Part shown: piece by piece, positions 50,921 to 60,700 of the stretch
Numbering within the stretch: position 1 is the stretch's first letter
How the letters are laid out: each line of letters starts with the position of its first letter
NCBI RefSeq assembly: GCF_033095785.1
Contig: NZ_CP137134.1
Location: forward strand, 2,604,001 to 2,668,000
DNA: 64,000 nt
Reading direction: 5' to 3'
DNA from: Nitrosospira sp. Is2
GTDB taxonomy: Bacteria; Pseudomonadota; Gammaproteobacteria; Burkholderiales; Nitrosomonadaceae
Position numbers and translations under genes: made by a program
The notes under the pieces: model-generated
Databases searched by the model: none
Seen by the model: only the letters and a program-made list of their open reading frames with translations
Told to the model about the DNA's origin: nothing

Positions 50921-52513
50921 ATGGCTAATATCACAGGCACTCGCCGCAACGACGTTCTTAACGGTACTCCCTTTGGCGACACGATCCACGGGCTGGACGG
51001 AAATGATCGCATCGACGGAAAAAGCGGCAATGATCGCCTCTACGGCGACGATGGCAACGATACGATATCGGGCGGCCGGGGTAACGACCAACTGTTTGGG
51101 GGTGACGGCAACGACACGCTGAATGGTGGCGATGGCAACGACCGGCTCTTTGGCGATGATGAAAAGAAGGACTACGACAAGGACGACAAGGACGACAAGG
51201 ACGACAAGGGTCATCGAGGCCGGAATGATGACGTGCTCTATGGCGGCGACGGGAATGACTACCTTGATGGCGGCAAGGGCAACGACAAACTGTACGGCGG
51301 CGACGGCAACGACACCCTGTATGGCGGCACCGGGGACGACCGGTTGTTTGGTGACGATGAAAGTGGCAAGAACGACAAGTACGATGACAAGAACGACAAG
51401 GGCGACCGCACCCAGAATAATGACGTGCTGTATGGCGGCGACGGGAATGATTACCTGGACGGCGGCAAGGGCAACGACAAACTGTACGGCGGCGACGGCA
51501 ACGATACGCTTTATGGCGGCAAGGGCGACGACCGGCTCTTTGGCGATGATGAGAGTGGCAAGAACGACAGGTACGATGACAAGAACGACAAGGGCGACCG
51601 CACCCAGAATAATGACGTGCTCTACGGCGGCGACGGGAATGACTACCTGGACGGCGGCAAGGGCAATGACAAATTGTACGGCGGGGACGGCAACGACACG
51701 CTGTACGGCGGCAAGGGCGACGACCGGCTCTTTGGCGATGATGAAAAGAAGGACTACGACAAGGACGACAAGGACTACGACAAGGACGACAAGGGGTACT
51801 ATGCCCGGAATAACGACGTGCTCTATGGCGGCGACGGGAACGACTACCTGGACGGCGGCAAGGGCAACGACAAGCTCTTTGGCGGCGACGGCAATGACAC
51901 GCTGTACGGCGGCAAGGGCGACGACCGGCTCTTTGGCGATGATGAAGAAAAGAAGGACGACGACAAGGACGACCACAAGGACGACGACAAGGGGTCCTAT
52001 GGCCGGAATAATGACGTGCTCTATGGCGGCGACGGGAATGACTACCTGGACGGCGGCAGGGGCAACGACAAACTGTACGGTGGCGACGGCAATGACAAGC
52101 TCTATGGTGGCAAAGGCGATGACCTTCTGGTGGGTGGCAAGGGCAATGACACCATCGATGGAGGCAGTGGCCACGATACCATCGTATTTAGCGGAGTAAC
52201 GTCCTGGAGCAACGGCTTCGATCGCATCGAAGGGTTTGAATCAAAGGATGATACGTTGCAATTCAGCCTGAAAGACGTCAATGACGCGATATGGGGCAGC
52301 CGGAACGATTTGGACGCGGGCAGACTCGATGAGGACAATTTCGCCAGCAACAGATCGGGTAAAGCTGAAGATCGGGACGACTACTTTGTCTACAATGAAA
52401 AAACAGGCGTTCTGTCATTCGACGCTGACGGCAGTGGACGGGGTGACGCCGTTCAGTTGGCAACGATAGTCGGACATCCCGATGTTAATGAACACGATAT
52501 CGTGTTGGTCTGA
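50921..52513 (+). CDS. RTX-type calcium-binding protein with Asp/Lys-rich modules, likely secreted
   Basis: A 530-aa protein with no signal peptide, made almost wholly of Gly/Asp nonapeptides (GGxGxDxLx). It starts ITGTRRNDVLNGTPFGDTIH. From residue 78 to about 402 come five modules of 64-67 residues, each with a 20-30-residue Asp/Lys insert (for example KDYDKDDKDDKDDKDDKGH or ESGKNDKYDDKNDKGDRTQN) followed by NNDVLYGGDGNDYLDGGKG and three more RTX turns. The C-terminal part (about 420-530: DTIVFSGVTSWSNGFDRIEG, LSFDADGSGRGDAVQLATI, HDIVLV) resembles the M10-peptidase-like RTX end that carries the type I secretion signal. No enzymatic domain is present. With the PrtD-like exporter beside it, secretion is likely; a role in calcium binding, adhesion or matrix formation is inference. 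Confidence 0.85.
   Translation: MANITGTRRNDVLNGTPFGDTIHGLDGNDRIDGKSGNDRLYGDDGNDTISGGRGNDQLFGGDGNDTLNGGDGNDRLFGDDEKKDYDKDDKDDKDDKGHRGRNDDVLYGGDGNDYLDGGKGNDKLYGGDGNDTLYGGTGDDRLFGDDESGKNDKYDDKNDKGDRTQNNDVLYGGDGNDYLDGGKGNDKLYGGDGNDTLYGGKGDDRLFGDDESGKNDRYDDKNDKGDRTQNNDVLYGGDGNDYLDGGKGNDKLYGGDGNDTLYGGKGDDRLFGDDEKKDYDKDDKDYDKDDKGYYARNNDVLYGGDGNDYLDGGKGNDKLFGGDGNDTLYGGKGDDRLFGDDEEKKDDDKDDHKDDDKGSYGRNNDVLYGGDGNDYLDGGRGNDKLYGGDGNDKLYGGKGDDLLVGGKGNDTIDGGSGHDTIVFSGVTSWSNGFDRIEGFESKDDTLQFSLKDVNDAIWGSRNDLDAGRLDEDNFASNRSGKAEDRDDYFVYNEKTGVLSFDADGSGRGDAVQLATIVGHPDVNEHDIVLV
51152..52126 (+). repeat. Five tandem modules of 192-201 bases in the RTX gene
   Basis: Modules begin at 51152, 51350, 51542, 51734 and 51935, so the period is 198, 192, 192 and 201 bases, always a multiple of three. 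Each begins GGCGATGATGA or GGTGACGATGA, then an Asp/Lys-coding stretch of variable length, then a highly similar RTX stretch. Modules 2 and 3 are nearly identical in DNA. The length differences lie in the charged insert. Confidence 0.9.
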
Positions 52514-52592
52514 GGCGTTTGAGAAGCAACCAGGCTATCAAAGGTATGAGGTTCTATTCTTGAGAAAGAACGGTACCTGAACCGGTGATGAG

Positions 52593-52626
52593 ATTGCCCC
52601 GTGGCGAAGGCCGCGGGGCAATTTTT
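52593..52626 (+). terminator. Intrinsic terminator after the RTX gene
   Basis: A 13-step stem with one G-T pair, ATTGCCCCGTGGC (from 52593) and GCCGCGGGGCAAT (to 52622), closed by a GAAG loop and followed by a run of five T (52622-52626). About 80 bases after the RTX stop. Confidence 0.9.
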
Positions 52627-52918
52627 CATCGTGGCGCGAATCTTGCAAAAGGACCTCGAACGTGTGCTTTATGGCTGGTTATCACATGGTGACGTTCGGC
52701 CTGGTTTTCGTTTTTAAGTGGAAGTGATCTGAGGCGTCCGCCCGGGGTGAGCGATGATCGCGCCTTTATGGCGTAGAGATTAACCGGAGCTGATTAGTCG
52801 GGCAGCGCGATTATCTTAACCGCATCATCCACCCTTTTCCCATGCATCCCCCGCAAAGTTCACATGCGTCCCCGCAAAGAGACGCCGGTGAAGCGGGCTT
52901 GGTGAAGCGGTTTTTCTA
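52627..52918. other. Non-coding spacer between RTX terminator and FGE-like gene
   Basis: 292 bases between the RTX terminator and the convergent FGE-like gene. I see no gene, and no second strong terminator facing the other way. Confidence 0.45.
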
Positions 52919-53863
52919 TCAGGGAAGCGTCAACGCGACTCGGAATCCGAGGTAACGCATGCGCTTGCTCGTGTCGAACCAGTTGCGGGTAGTTACGCGC
53001 ATATCCTCCGGCCTGTGATTCCACGACCCCCCAAAAAACAGGCGTCTCGCGCAATTATCCTTCCAGCAACTGTCCGTCCATTGCCAGACATTACCTATCG
53101 TGTCATAAAGTCCGAAAGCATTCGGCTTAAAACTGCCAACAGGCGCCGTTTTTTTGTTATCCCACTCGCTCCCGCAGCCATCGCAATTGGCATTATTACG
53201 TCCAACGTCGTTCCCCCAGTAGTAGTTGGTGGTAGAACCCGCGCGTGCGGCAATTTCCCATTCCTCCCCGGTGGGCAATCGGTACGCTTTGCCGGTCTTG
53301 CGTGACAGCCACTGAACGTAGGCTTGAGCATCGTTCCAGCTTACGTTGATCACGGGCCTGCTGCCGCGCCCCCAGCCATTGTCCGGCGGCTGGTAACCCC
53401 CGCAGCCACCGTCAGCAGCGCACTTGTCCCACTCCGCAAAGGTAACAGTGTATTTCCCGATTGCAAATTTAGCACCTGGAACAGGTATCATTTCCGGACA
53501 ATCGGCGCACGAGAGGCCATCCGGACCGCCGGGGGCGGCTGAAGACTGAGGGGCAGTAACGCGCGGCTCACCTGATTCATGCTGAGCAGCCAGATGCGTT
53601 GCAGATTCGGAAACCACTGTGTCTTGTATGGCTGCCATTACAAATCCACCGTTCGCCGTCCAGCTTTCGTATGCAGAATGGTCACGAGTGCCCAAGTCGA
53701 TTTGCTGCCCCGGTGGCGGGGGAGCCTCGCCTTTGCCAGTAGTCAGCGTTGCGATCAGGCTAACACCTTGAGCTTCTGCGGAAAGACTGGACGGAAACGC
53801 CCCACCCTTAGCCGACACCGACGGGATCAGGAAAAGCAGAAACAGTAGTGATGCTGATTTCAT
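52919..53863 (-). CDS. Secreted FGE/SUMF1-like protein lacking the catalytic cysteines
   Basis: A 314-aa protein. From ATG at 53863 it opens with a signal peptide (KSASLLFLLFLIPSVSA), a variable linker of about 110 residues, then the FGE-sulfatase domain: IPVPGAKFAIGKYTVTFAEW, RPVINVSWNDAQAYVQWLS, YRLPTGEEWEIAARAGSTT, NAFGLYDTIGNVWQWTDSCW and the end LGFRVALTL. In true formylglycine-generating enzymes the conserved GGSW is followed by two active-site Cys; here the stretch is GGSWNHRPEDMRVTTRNW without them. So sulfatase activation is unlikely, and an EgtB/NirV-like or binding role is possible. Other cysteines (CADC, CAADGGCGG, CDGCG, CWKDNC) may form disulfides in the periplasm. Confidence 0.85.
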   Translation of the reverse strand: MKSASLLFLLFLIPSVSAKGGAFPSSLSAEAQGVSLIATLTTGKGEAPPPPGQQIDLGTRDHSAYESWTANGGFVMAAIQDTVVSESATHLAAQHESGEPRVTAPQSSAAPGGPDGLSCADCPEMIPVPGAKFAIGKYTVTFAEWDKCAADGGCGGYQPPDNGWGRGSRPVINVSWNDAQAYVQWLSRKTGKAYRLPTGEEWEIAARAGSTTNYYWGNDVGRNNANCDGCGSEWDNKKTAPVGSFKPNAFGLYDTIGNVWQWTDSCWKDNCARRLFFGGSWNHRPEDMRVTTRNWFDTSKRMRYLGFRVALTLP

Positions 53864-54088
53864 CAAATATCTCTTGAAGCCAATCCGAATATCAGCGCAC
53901 ATACATGAATACGCTGGCTAAATCGCTTACCAGATCTATCCAGCCCCTGTTGTGCGCGTTTCTAAAAGCGAATGGTAGCCGATGCTGATCAGGATGGCGA
54001 GGAGCAGGGTAATCCGAGCGTTGCCTACACGCGGCAATGCGCCGCCAGGTGTGAATGGCAGGTTGTCGAGGAGGGGACGCAGGTCATT

Positions 54089-54571
54089 TTACCTGACTCT
54101 TAAGATCATTTTATCCTCTAACTGGAGAACGTCCACATTGCGCAAAAAATTCTGCCCGAGCAGTCCAATGTCGCCGTGTATACCCACCCCGACATTGAGG
54201 CCCTCCACTACAATACCGCCGGCTTCTACAGTCTGTCCCGACACAATCTCACCTGCGACTGTCCCGCCTGCGGTTGAGAAACTGGCAGGGCTCCCGGCAG
54301 GCAGGTTAGCCTTGCGGGCAACCGTCCGGCTGATGGATACTGTGGTGGCGCCGGTATCAACCATAAAATCCATAGTATGACCGTGAATCACGCCGCGCAC
54401 GTAATAATGCCCATCCCTCGATCGGGGGATGACTACCTGACCGCCCAGATCCGCCCTGGCGGTGACAATCGTTGGTTTCTGCCGGGCATCGAAATATAGA
54501 TAAGCCGCACCAGAGAGCGCGATCCAGATTGCGAGAGCAGCCAGGTGGCCCCAGGCGAGATGGGTACTCAT
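54089..54571 (-). CDS. Membrane-anchored retropepsin-like aspartic protease
   Basis: A 160-aa protein with an N-terminal membrane helix (about 8-28, LAALAIWIALSGAAYLYF) and a clan AA aspartic-protease domain: MDFMVDTGATTVSISRTVAR gives the catalytic DTG, and GDIGLLGQNFLRNVDVLQLE the second conserved region. Such single-domain proteins likely work as dimers in the periplasm. The family is widespread in Proteobacteria (TIGR02281-type) with poorly known function. It lies between the FGE-like and ettA genes on the same strand. Confidence 0.85.
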   Translation of the reverse strand: MSTHLAWGHLAALAIWIALSGAAYLYFDARQKPTIVTARADLGGQVVIPRSRDGHYYVRGVIHGHTMDFMVDTGATTVSISRTVARKANLPAGSPASFSTAGGTVAGEIVSGQTVEAGGIVVEGLNVGVGIHGDIGLLGQNFLRNVDVLQLEDKMILRVR

Positions 54572-54659
54572 GGCAATAATGTTGCGTTAAATAGGCTCAG
54601 GCTTAGTTTCGCTTTAGCAGTACGACAAAGAAGCCAGTTATGCAGAATCCACGACTGAG

Positions 54660-56324
54660 TTACCGGCTGATCGGCTTGAATCTGATCCGCTTTGGTTTCG
54701 CGCCTTCCTCCCCCAGACGTTTGCGCTTGTCGGCTTCATATTCCTGGTAGTTGCCGTCGAAAAATGTTACCTGCGAGTTACCTTCAAACGCCAGAATATG
54801 GGTAGCGATGCGGTCGAGGAACCACCGGTCATGCGATATTACGAGGACGCAACCGGCGAATGCCAGTAACGCATCTTCCAGGGCGCGCAAGGTCTCAACG
54901 TCGAGGTCATTGGAGGGTTCATCCAGCAACAGCACGTTTCCGCCGGAAATAAGCATTTTTGCCAGATGAAGGCGTCCACGCTCGCCGCCTGAAAGATTTT
55001 CCACCATCTTCTGCTGATCTCCGCCCTTGAAGTTGAAACGTCCCAGGTATGCGCGGGCGGGTGTTTCGTATTTGCCGACCGTGAGTATGTCGCGCCCCTC
55101 GGAGATGGTATCGAAAACGGTTTTGCCTCCTTCCAAAGCATCGCGGGACTGATCCACATGCGCTATTTTGACGGTCGAACCGATCTCAACTTCGCCTGAG
55201 TCCGGGCGTTCCTTGCCGGTGATCATGCGAAACAGGGTAGATTTACCCGCACCGTTGGGGCCAATGATGCCGACGATTCCTCCAGCCGGAATTTTGAAGC
55301 TCAAGTCATCAATAAGAAGACGATCGCCATAGGCTTTCGAAACTCCCTTGAACTCGATTACTTCATTGCCGAGCCTGTCCGCAACGGGAATGAATATTTC
55401 CTGAGTCTCATTACGCTTCTGATACTCCTGCGAGTTGAGCTCCTCAAACCGGGCAATACGCGCTTTAGATTTCGCCTGGCGTCCCTTGGCATTTTGGCGT
55501 ACCCACTCGAGTTCCTGTTTCAGCGATTTTTGTCGGGCGGACTCGGCGGATTCTTCCTGTTTCAAACGATCTCCCTTCTGTTCGAGCCATGAGCTGTAAT
55601 TTCCCTTCCAGGGAATACCATGGCCTCGATCAAGTTCCAATATCCACTCTGCCGCGTTGTCGAGAAAATAACGGTCGTGCGTGACTGCCACGACGGTCCC
55701 CGCAAAGCGCGTGAGAAATTGCTCGAGCCATTCCACCGATTCAGCGTCGAGGTGATTGGTGGGCTCGTCCAGCAACAACATGTCCGGTTTCGAGAGCAGT
55801 AGCTTGCATAACGCAACGCGGCGTTTCTCGCCGCCGGAAAGATTCTTGATCGCGGCGTCCCATTCGGGCAGACGCAGCGCATCAGCTGCAATTTCCATCT
55901 GCTGGCCGGAGTCTCCGCCACCCGTGGCGAGAATCGCCTCCAATCGGGACTGCTCCGAAGCGAGCGCATCGAAGTCTGCGTCCGGTTCGGCATATGCCGC
56001 ATAGACTTCGTCAAGCCGGCGCTGGGCGCTAAACACGTCTCCCAGCCCTTCCTGCACCGCGTCGCGCACGGTCTGGCCGGGATCGAGCTCGGGTTCCTGC
56101 GGGAGATAGCCGATTTTGAGGTTGGGCATCGCCGTCACCTCGCCTTCGATATCCTTGTCTACCCCCGCCATGATTTTGAGCACAGTCGATTTGCCGGAAC
56201 CGTTCAGGCCAAGCAATCCTATCTTGGCGCCGGGAAAGAAAGAAATGGAAATATCCTTGATAATCGTTCGTCGGGGTGGAACAACCTTGCCGACACGATT
56301 CATGGTGAGCACATACTGAGCCAT
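54660..56324 (-). CDS. ettA: Energy-dependent translational throttle protein EttA (ABC-F)
   Basis: A 554-aa ABC-F protein that binds the ribosomal E site and couples translation start to the ATP/ADP ratio. It contains two ATPase domains: Walker A GLLGLNGSGKSTVLKIMAGV and signature IKNLSGGEKRRVALCKLLLS in the first, GIIGPNGAGKSTLFRMI and ENLSGGERGRLHLAKMLISG in the second, with the linker between (about 240-330). The start gives AQYVLTMNRVGKVVPPRRTI, the EttA N-terminus. No membrane segments. Confidence 0.96.
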   Translation of the reverse strand: MAQYVLTMNRVGKVVPPRRTIIKDISISFFPGAKIGLLGLNGSGKSTVLKIMAGVDKDIEGEVTAMPNLKIGYLPQEPELDPGQTVRDAVQEGLGDVFSAQRRLDEVYAAYAEPDADFDALASEQSRLEAILATGGGDSGQQMEIAADALRLPEWDAAIKNLSGGEKRRVALCKLLLSKPDMLLLDEPTNHLDAESVEWLEQFLTRFAGTVVAVTHDRYFLDNAAEWILELDRGHGIPWKGNYSSWLEQKGDRLKQEESAESARQKSLKQELEWVRQNAKGRQAKSKARIARFEELNSQEYQKRNETQEIFIPVADRLGNEVIEFKGVSKAYGDRLLIDDLSFKIPAGGIVGIIGPNGAGKSTLFRMITGKERPDSGEVEIGSTVKIAHVDQSRDALEGGKTVFDTISEGRDILTVGKYETPARAYLGRFNFKGGDQQKMVENLSGGERGRLHLAKMLISGGNVLLLDEPSNDLDVETLRALEDALLAFAGCVLVISHDRWFLDRIATHILAFEGNSQVTFFDGNYQEYEADKRKRLGEEGAKPKRIRFKPISR

Positions 56325-56806
56325 AAATTAACTGAAGAATGAAATTGGTCAAGTTTAACCCATGGGGATGCTCGGCATGAAACTTTGCATAAACGCTATC
56401 GGGAAAAACGAAACAACTTAGCGGGAATTGCCGTTCTCTGGTGGCGAAGGGTCGCCAGCATATGGCTAAATATTGGCATTCGTCGAAACTAGATGTAGAA
56501 AATTCGATAGAGGGGTTTACTCCTACGTTCCCTCGTCGTTATTGAGAAGGTAATCGAATCCAATACAATGCATGAGAACAGATGAGTAGTCAGAGTCCAA
56601 TGTCCACAGGGCCAGTGGGCTACAGGGGTAATTCAGCAAATGAATCCTCTGTGTCAATCTCATCCTTAACAGTAGATTCCAGTTATGTCCAAGCAGGTCC
56701 ACTTGTTGGGCAGGGGGCATGATAGGGCTAAATATGTTAATTCGCGAAGCCGGATCGTCGCCCCGGTTTCGACTAAGCGTTATGGGCGGCTCAACAAGGA
56801 GTGAAT
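56325..56806. other. Non-coding region upstream of the small lipoprotein
   Basis: 482 bases between ettA and the lipoprotein. A reading frame overlapping the lipoprotein on the opposite strand (56523-56876) has no recognisable product and is taken to be a shadow. Promoters for both genes must be here but none was clearly identified. Confidence 0.45.
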
Positions 56807-57139
56807 ATGTCATTGAGGTTAAGGAGCGCCGCCATGGTTGCGGCGGCTGTAAGCGGATTATTGGTTGGCTGTGCAACGTCGCAAAAAATACAGGTGGTCC
56901 AACCTGGCGATCAAAACCTCTCGTGTAATGGCATCACCGAGGAGGTGGCAAAACTGGATAAAACCCAAGCCGAGATTGATTCAAAAAAAGGGGTAACAGG
57001 AACCAATGTTGCGGCGGCGATTCTCTGGCTTCCAGGTTTGGCCTACACTTATTATGACGCGGGTGAGGCCACCCGTTTAGTCAGTGATAGAAAGAGCGCA
57101 CTCACGAGCGTCTACAACAACAAGAATTGCACCCCCTGA
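56807..57139 (+). CDS. Small lipoprotein, function unknown
   Basis: A 110-aa protein with a type II signal peptide: basic start, AAMVAAAVSGLLVGC with the lipobox Cys at residue 22, and TSQ following. The mature part is short and polar (KIQVVQPGDQNLSCNGITEE), has a central hydrophobic stretch (NVAAAILWLPGLAYTYYDAG) and a terminal Cys region. ATG at 56807 is chosen because AAGGAG lies five bases before it; a GTG six bases earlier sits inside that site. The hydrophobic stretch resembles the glycine-poor membrane hairpins of small YgdI/YgdR-like or YjgN-type lipoproteins only loosely. No partner is suggested by its neighbours. Confidence 0.75.
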   Translation: MSLRLRSAAMVAAAVSGLLVGCATSQKIQVVQPGDQNLSCNGITEEVAKLDKTQAEIDSKKGVTGTNVAAAILWLPGLAYTYYDAGEATRLVSDRKSALTSVYNNKNCTP

Positions 57140-57784
57140 TAATTCCGTTGAGCCGCCTGCCCGGTGTTAAGCAGGCGGTTGCCTGAGAACCCGCATCCCC
57201 GTTCGTTCCCCTTTACGCTCCCATCGTATCGTCCATATACTCCGATGGCCGCCGTGCCGCCCCGTTAACGCGACCAAAGCATCTCTTAATGGCCCCGCCT
57301 GGTATTGAGCCGGCCCCCGGGGCGGTACAAAGCGGGACGGGATATCGTTGATCTCGCCCCTCGCCATTCCTAATCGACCCATAATGCCTCTAAGTTGATC
57401 TGCGGGGTGCGGAACGGCGGCGGCTCGTCTGGCTGTTCTCGCGGTTTGCTATGGAGAGGACTTCGTCAGTCCTCGCGCGAACAAATACAACGGGCGCTTC
57501 GATGCGGCATTTGAAGCGACCGGGGTGAGACCTCGTCGCTAACACCGTAAAACGCTGACGGTGGTGTCGCCGACCTTCTCGAATACGCAGAGGGCAACAG
57601 GTTCGGGGCCGGGATCCACGCCGTTCAGCAACGCGTCCGGGCCGAGCGCAACGATATGACCCGCATCTCGAGCGTGGGGCGCTCTTCTCCAACCGTATCT
57701 CGAGATACACGCGGCTTGCTCAAGAATTGGCCCTGTCGCCAGCGCTCATCAATTCATGGCGACGGGGCGAATTTTTGAAGCCGG
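57140..57784. other. Non-coding stretch, possibly decayed coding sequence
   Basis: 645 bases between the lipoprotein and the RTX-peroxidase gene. A stem CCGCCTGC (57153-57160)/GCAGGCGG (57171-57178) follows the lipoprotein but lacks a T-run. On the minus strand, bases 57540-57665 read ALGPDALLNGVDPGPEP then VCVFEKVGDTTVSVLRC and a stop, which looks like coding sequence, but it cannot be extended upstream in the same frame. It may be a decayed gene; no family is recognised. Confidence 0.35.
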
Positions 57785-60700
57785 TTAGGCAGCGAACTCA
57801 GCGGCCTGTAGTGCGTGGGTACCGGTCAGCGCGATCTGGAAGTCAGCTGCCAAATCACCGGCCACGTTGCCTTCGACAATCGTAGTTCCACCGCTGTTGA
57901 AGAAGCGCAATTGCCCGACGGCGGTGAAAGCGGCTCCTCCGATCAGCGAAAAATTGTCATCCACGCCTCCAGTGACCGCGTCAATCCCCGATAGATCGAT
58001 TTTGTCCTGCCCGATGACAAAGTCCAGGATGTTGTCGCGCGTGGCTACCGTTGTACCGGAGTCGCTGACGTCGCTGAACTTGAAAATGTCATTGCCAGCA
58101 TTACCTGTCAACGAATCTCTTCCGGCACCTCCGTTGAGCGTGTCAGCACTCGCACCCCCGAGAAGCGAGTCATTGCCGGCAAGTCCGTTAAGCGTATCGC
58201 TGCCGCCTTGGCCCCGCATCCAGTTGTCCAAGGCATTGCCCGTCCAGCTGTGGTTAGCAGTGCTGCCGGCCAGGCCCATCAGGCTCTCGACATTCTCGGC
58301 CAAGCTGTACGTCCCGAGATCGGTCTGAACCGCGTCATTGCCCCCGCCCAGCGCCTCCGTGACCGTATCCTGCAAAGAGTCAACGTCATAAATGTCGTTG
58401 CCTGAACCTCCCGTCATAATGTCGTTTCCGATCCCCCCGATCAGGAAGTCATTGCCCGCGAGGCCGTTAAGCGTATCGGTCCCATTCGCACCTCGTATCC
58501 AGTTGTCGAGGGCATTACCCGTCCAGTTGTGGTTAATGGTCCCGCCCGCCACGCCCATCAATTTCTCGACATTCTCCCCCAAAGTGTAATCACCGAGATC
58601 GGTCTGCACCGTGTCGCTACCCTCACCCAGCGCCTCGGTGACCGTATCCTGCAGGGAGTCAACCACATAAATATCATTGCCCGCGCCTCCGCTCATGGTG
58701 TCGTTTCCTGCGCCACCGGTGAGGAAGTCATTACCGGCAAGCCCGTTGAGCGTATCGTTCCCGTTTTCGCCTCGCATCCAGTTGTCGAGGGCATTGCCGG
58801 TCCAGCTGTGGTTAACCGTACTGCCTATCACACCCATCAATTTCTCGACATTTTCGCCTAAAGTGTAATCGGCGAGCTCGGCCTGAACAGCGTCGCTGCC
58901 CTCGCCCGGCTGCTCCGTGACCGTATCCTGCACAGAGTCAACCAGGTAGATGTCATTACCGGCGCCTCCATTCATGGTGTCGTTACCGATGCCCCCGTTG
59001 AGCCAGTCGTTTCCCTGGCCGCCGTTTATTGTGTCGCCTCCGGCACCCCCAACAAGTGCGTCATTACCTGCAAGCCCATTGAGCGTGTCATTTCCATTTT
59101 CGCCTCGCATCCAGTTGTCGAGGGCGTTGCCGGTCCAGCTGTGGTTAATGGTGCTGCCTGCCACACCCATCAATTTCTCGACATTCTCGCCTAAGGTATA
59201 AGCTCCGAGAACGGTCTGAACCGTGTCACTACCTTCGCCCAGTTCTTCGGTGACCGTATCCTGCAGAGAGTCAACCACATAAATGTCGTTGCCTAAACCT
59301 CCCCGCATGATATCGCTTCCGCCCCCGCCGGTAAGGAAGTCATCCCCGCCAAGGCCATTGAGCGTATCGTTCCCGTTTTCGCCTCGGATCCAGTTGTCGA
59401 GGGCATTGCCGCTCCAGATGTGGTTAGTGGTGCTGCCCGCCACGCCCATCAATTTCTCAACATTCCCGCCTAAACTGTATTCGGCTAGATCGGTCTGAAC
59501 CGTGTCACTGCCCTCGCCAGCCTCCTCCGTGACCGTATCCTGCAGAGAGTCGACCACGTAAATGTCATCGCCCGCGCCTCCGCTCATGATGTCGTTACCG
59601 GTGCCGCCGTTGAACCAGTCGTTGCCAGTACCGCCACTCATGACGTCGTTGTCGGCCCCGCCGTCCAGAGTGTCGTTGCCGGTGTCCCCGGTGAGGGTGT
59701 CATCGCCCGCGGCGCCGAGCAGCCTGTCATCGCCAGCAAGTCCATTGAGTTCATCGGTGCCGGCGCTGCCTTGAATCCAGTTATTGAGTTCGTTGCCGGT
59801 CCAGTTCCGGTTCCCGATCGAGCCGCTAGCGGTTACCAGCCTCTCGATGTTCGCACCCAATACATAGAAATCCAGTGCGGCCTCAACCGTATCGACCCCG
59901 GCCCCAGACGCTTCGTTGACAACATCTGCTGCACTATCCACGACGTAAGCGTCGTCGCCTGCTCCGCCGGTCATGGTGTCGTCGCCAACGCCGCCGACGA
60001 GCCTGTCGTTTCCCTCGCCGCCATTCAGCGTATCATCGCCATCAAGACCGTTGAGGATGTCACTGCCATATAGTCCGTACATCACGTCATCGGTCGCGTT
60101 GCCATTGAGCGTATCGTTGACAGGGGTCGCGAGCGTGCCATTACCCGTCCTGACAGTGAAGGTTTCCTGCACGAACGCACCAGTCTGATCCGTCGATCTC
60201 ACCGTCAACGTGTAGGTGGTGTTGGCTGGCAAAACGGATGATCGTGTGACAGAGCCTGCTCCATTCACGGCAAATCCGGCGCCGGCGGATTGCGAAAGTA
60301 ACGTATAGGTGAATGACGTGCTGTTGAGATCTTCCGTACTAAGGGTAGCGATGGTTCCTGCTCCGGGAAGGCCTGAACCTGGTGCAGTGCCATTCCATTT
60401 GATGTTGGTTGGTGCAATGACATCCGGGCCGGCGATTGCAATGGTTTGGTCGGCGAACCGGAGAAGCTCTATATTCTTCAGCTTGTCGACGTCATCAACG
60501 AGTATCGACGGCCGGACAACCGGGCCGTCATTCAGATCGGTGACAGAAATGAAACCATCTCCGTCGAGGTCGGCAGCCCGTGTGGTAACGGTACGGCCTT
60601 CAATGACGTAATCGGCAAGGTTTCCCTGAAAGACAGCCGTATCACTGTTATCGGTGGGCGTCGTGTCGTGCAGGATCTCGCGTACGATACTGAGCTGGCT

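Noticed and set aside
50921..52126. CRISPR-like spacing of short repeats
   Set aside because: The repeats are long, in frame, and encode RTX turns; there are no unique spacers flanked by short palindromic repeats and no cas genes.
50888..52174. Long open frame opposite the 530-aa RTX gene with a periodic Val/Ala-rich product (VVALAAVQ-type repeats)
   Set aside because: Its periodicity is the antisense of the Gly/Asp codons of the RTX repeats. No independent start region, and composition is dictated by the sense strand.
52919..53863. Formylglycine-generating sulfatase activator
   Set aside because: The two cysteines after GGSW are missing and no sulfatase gene is nearby.
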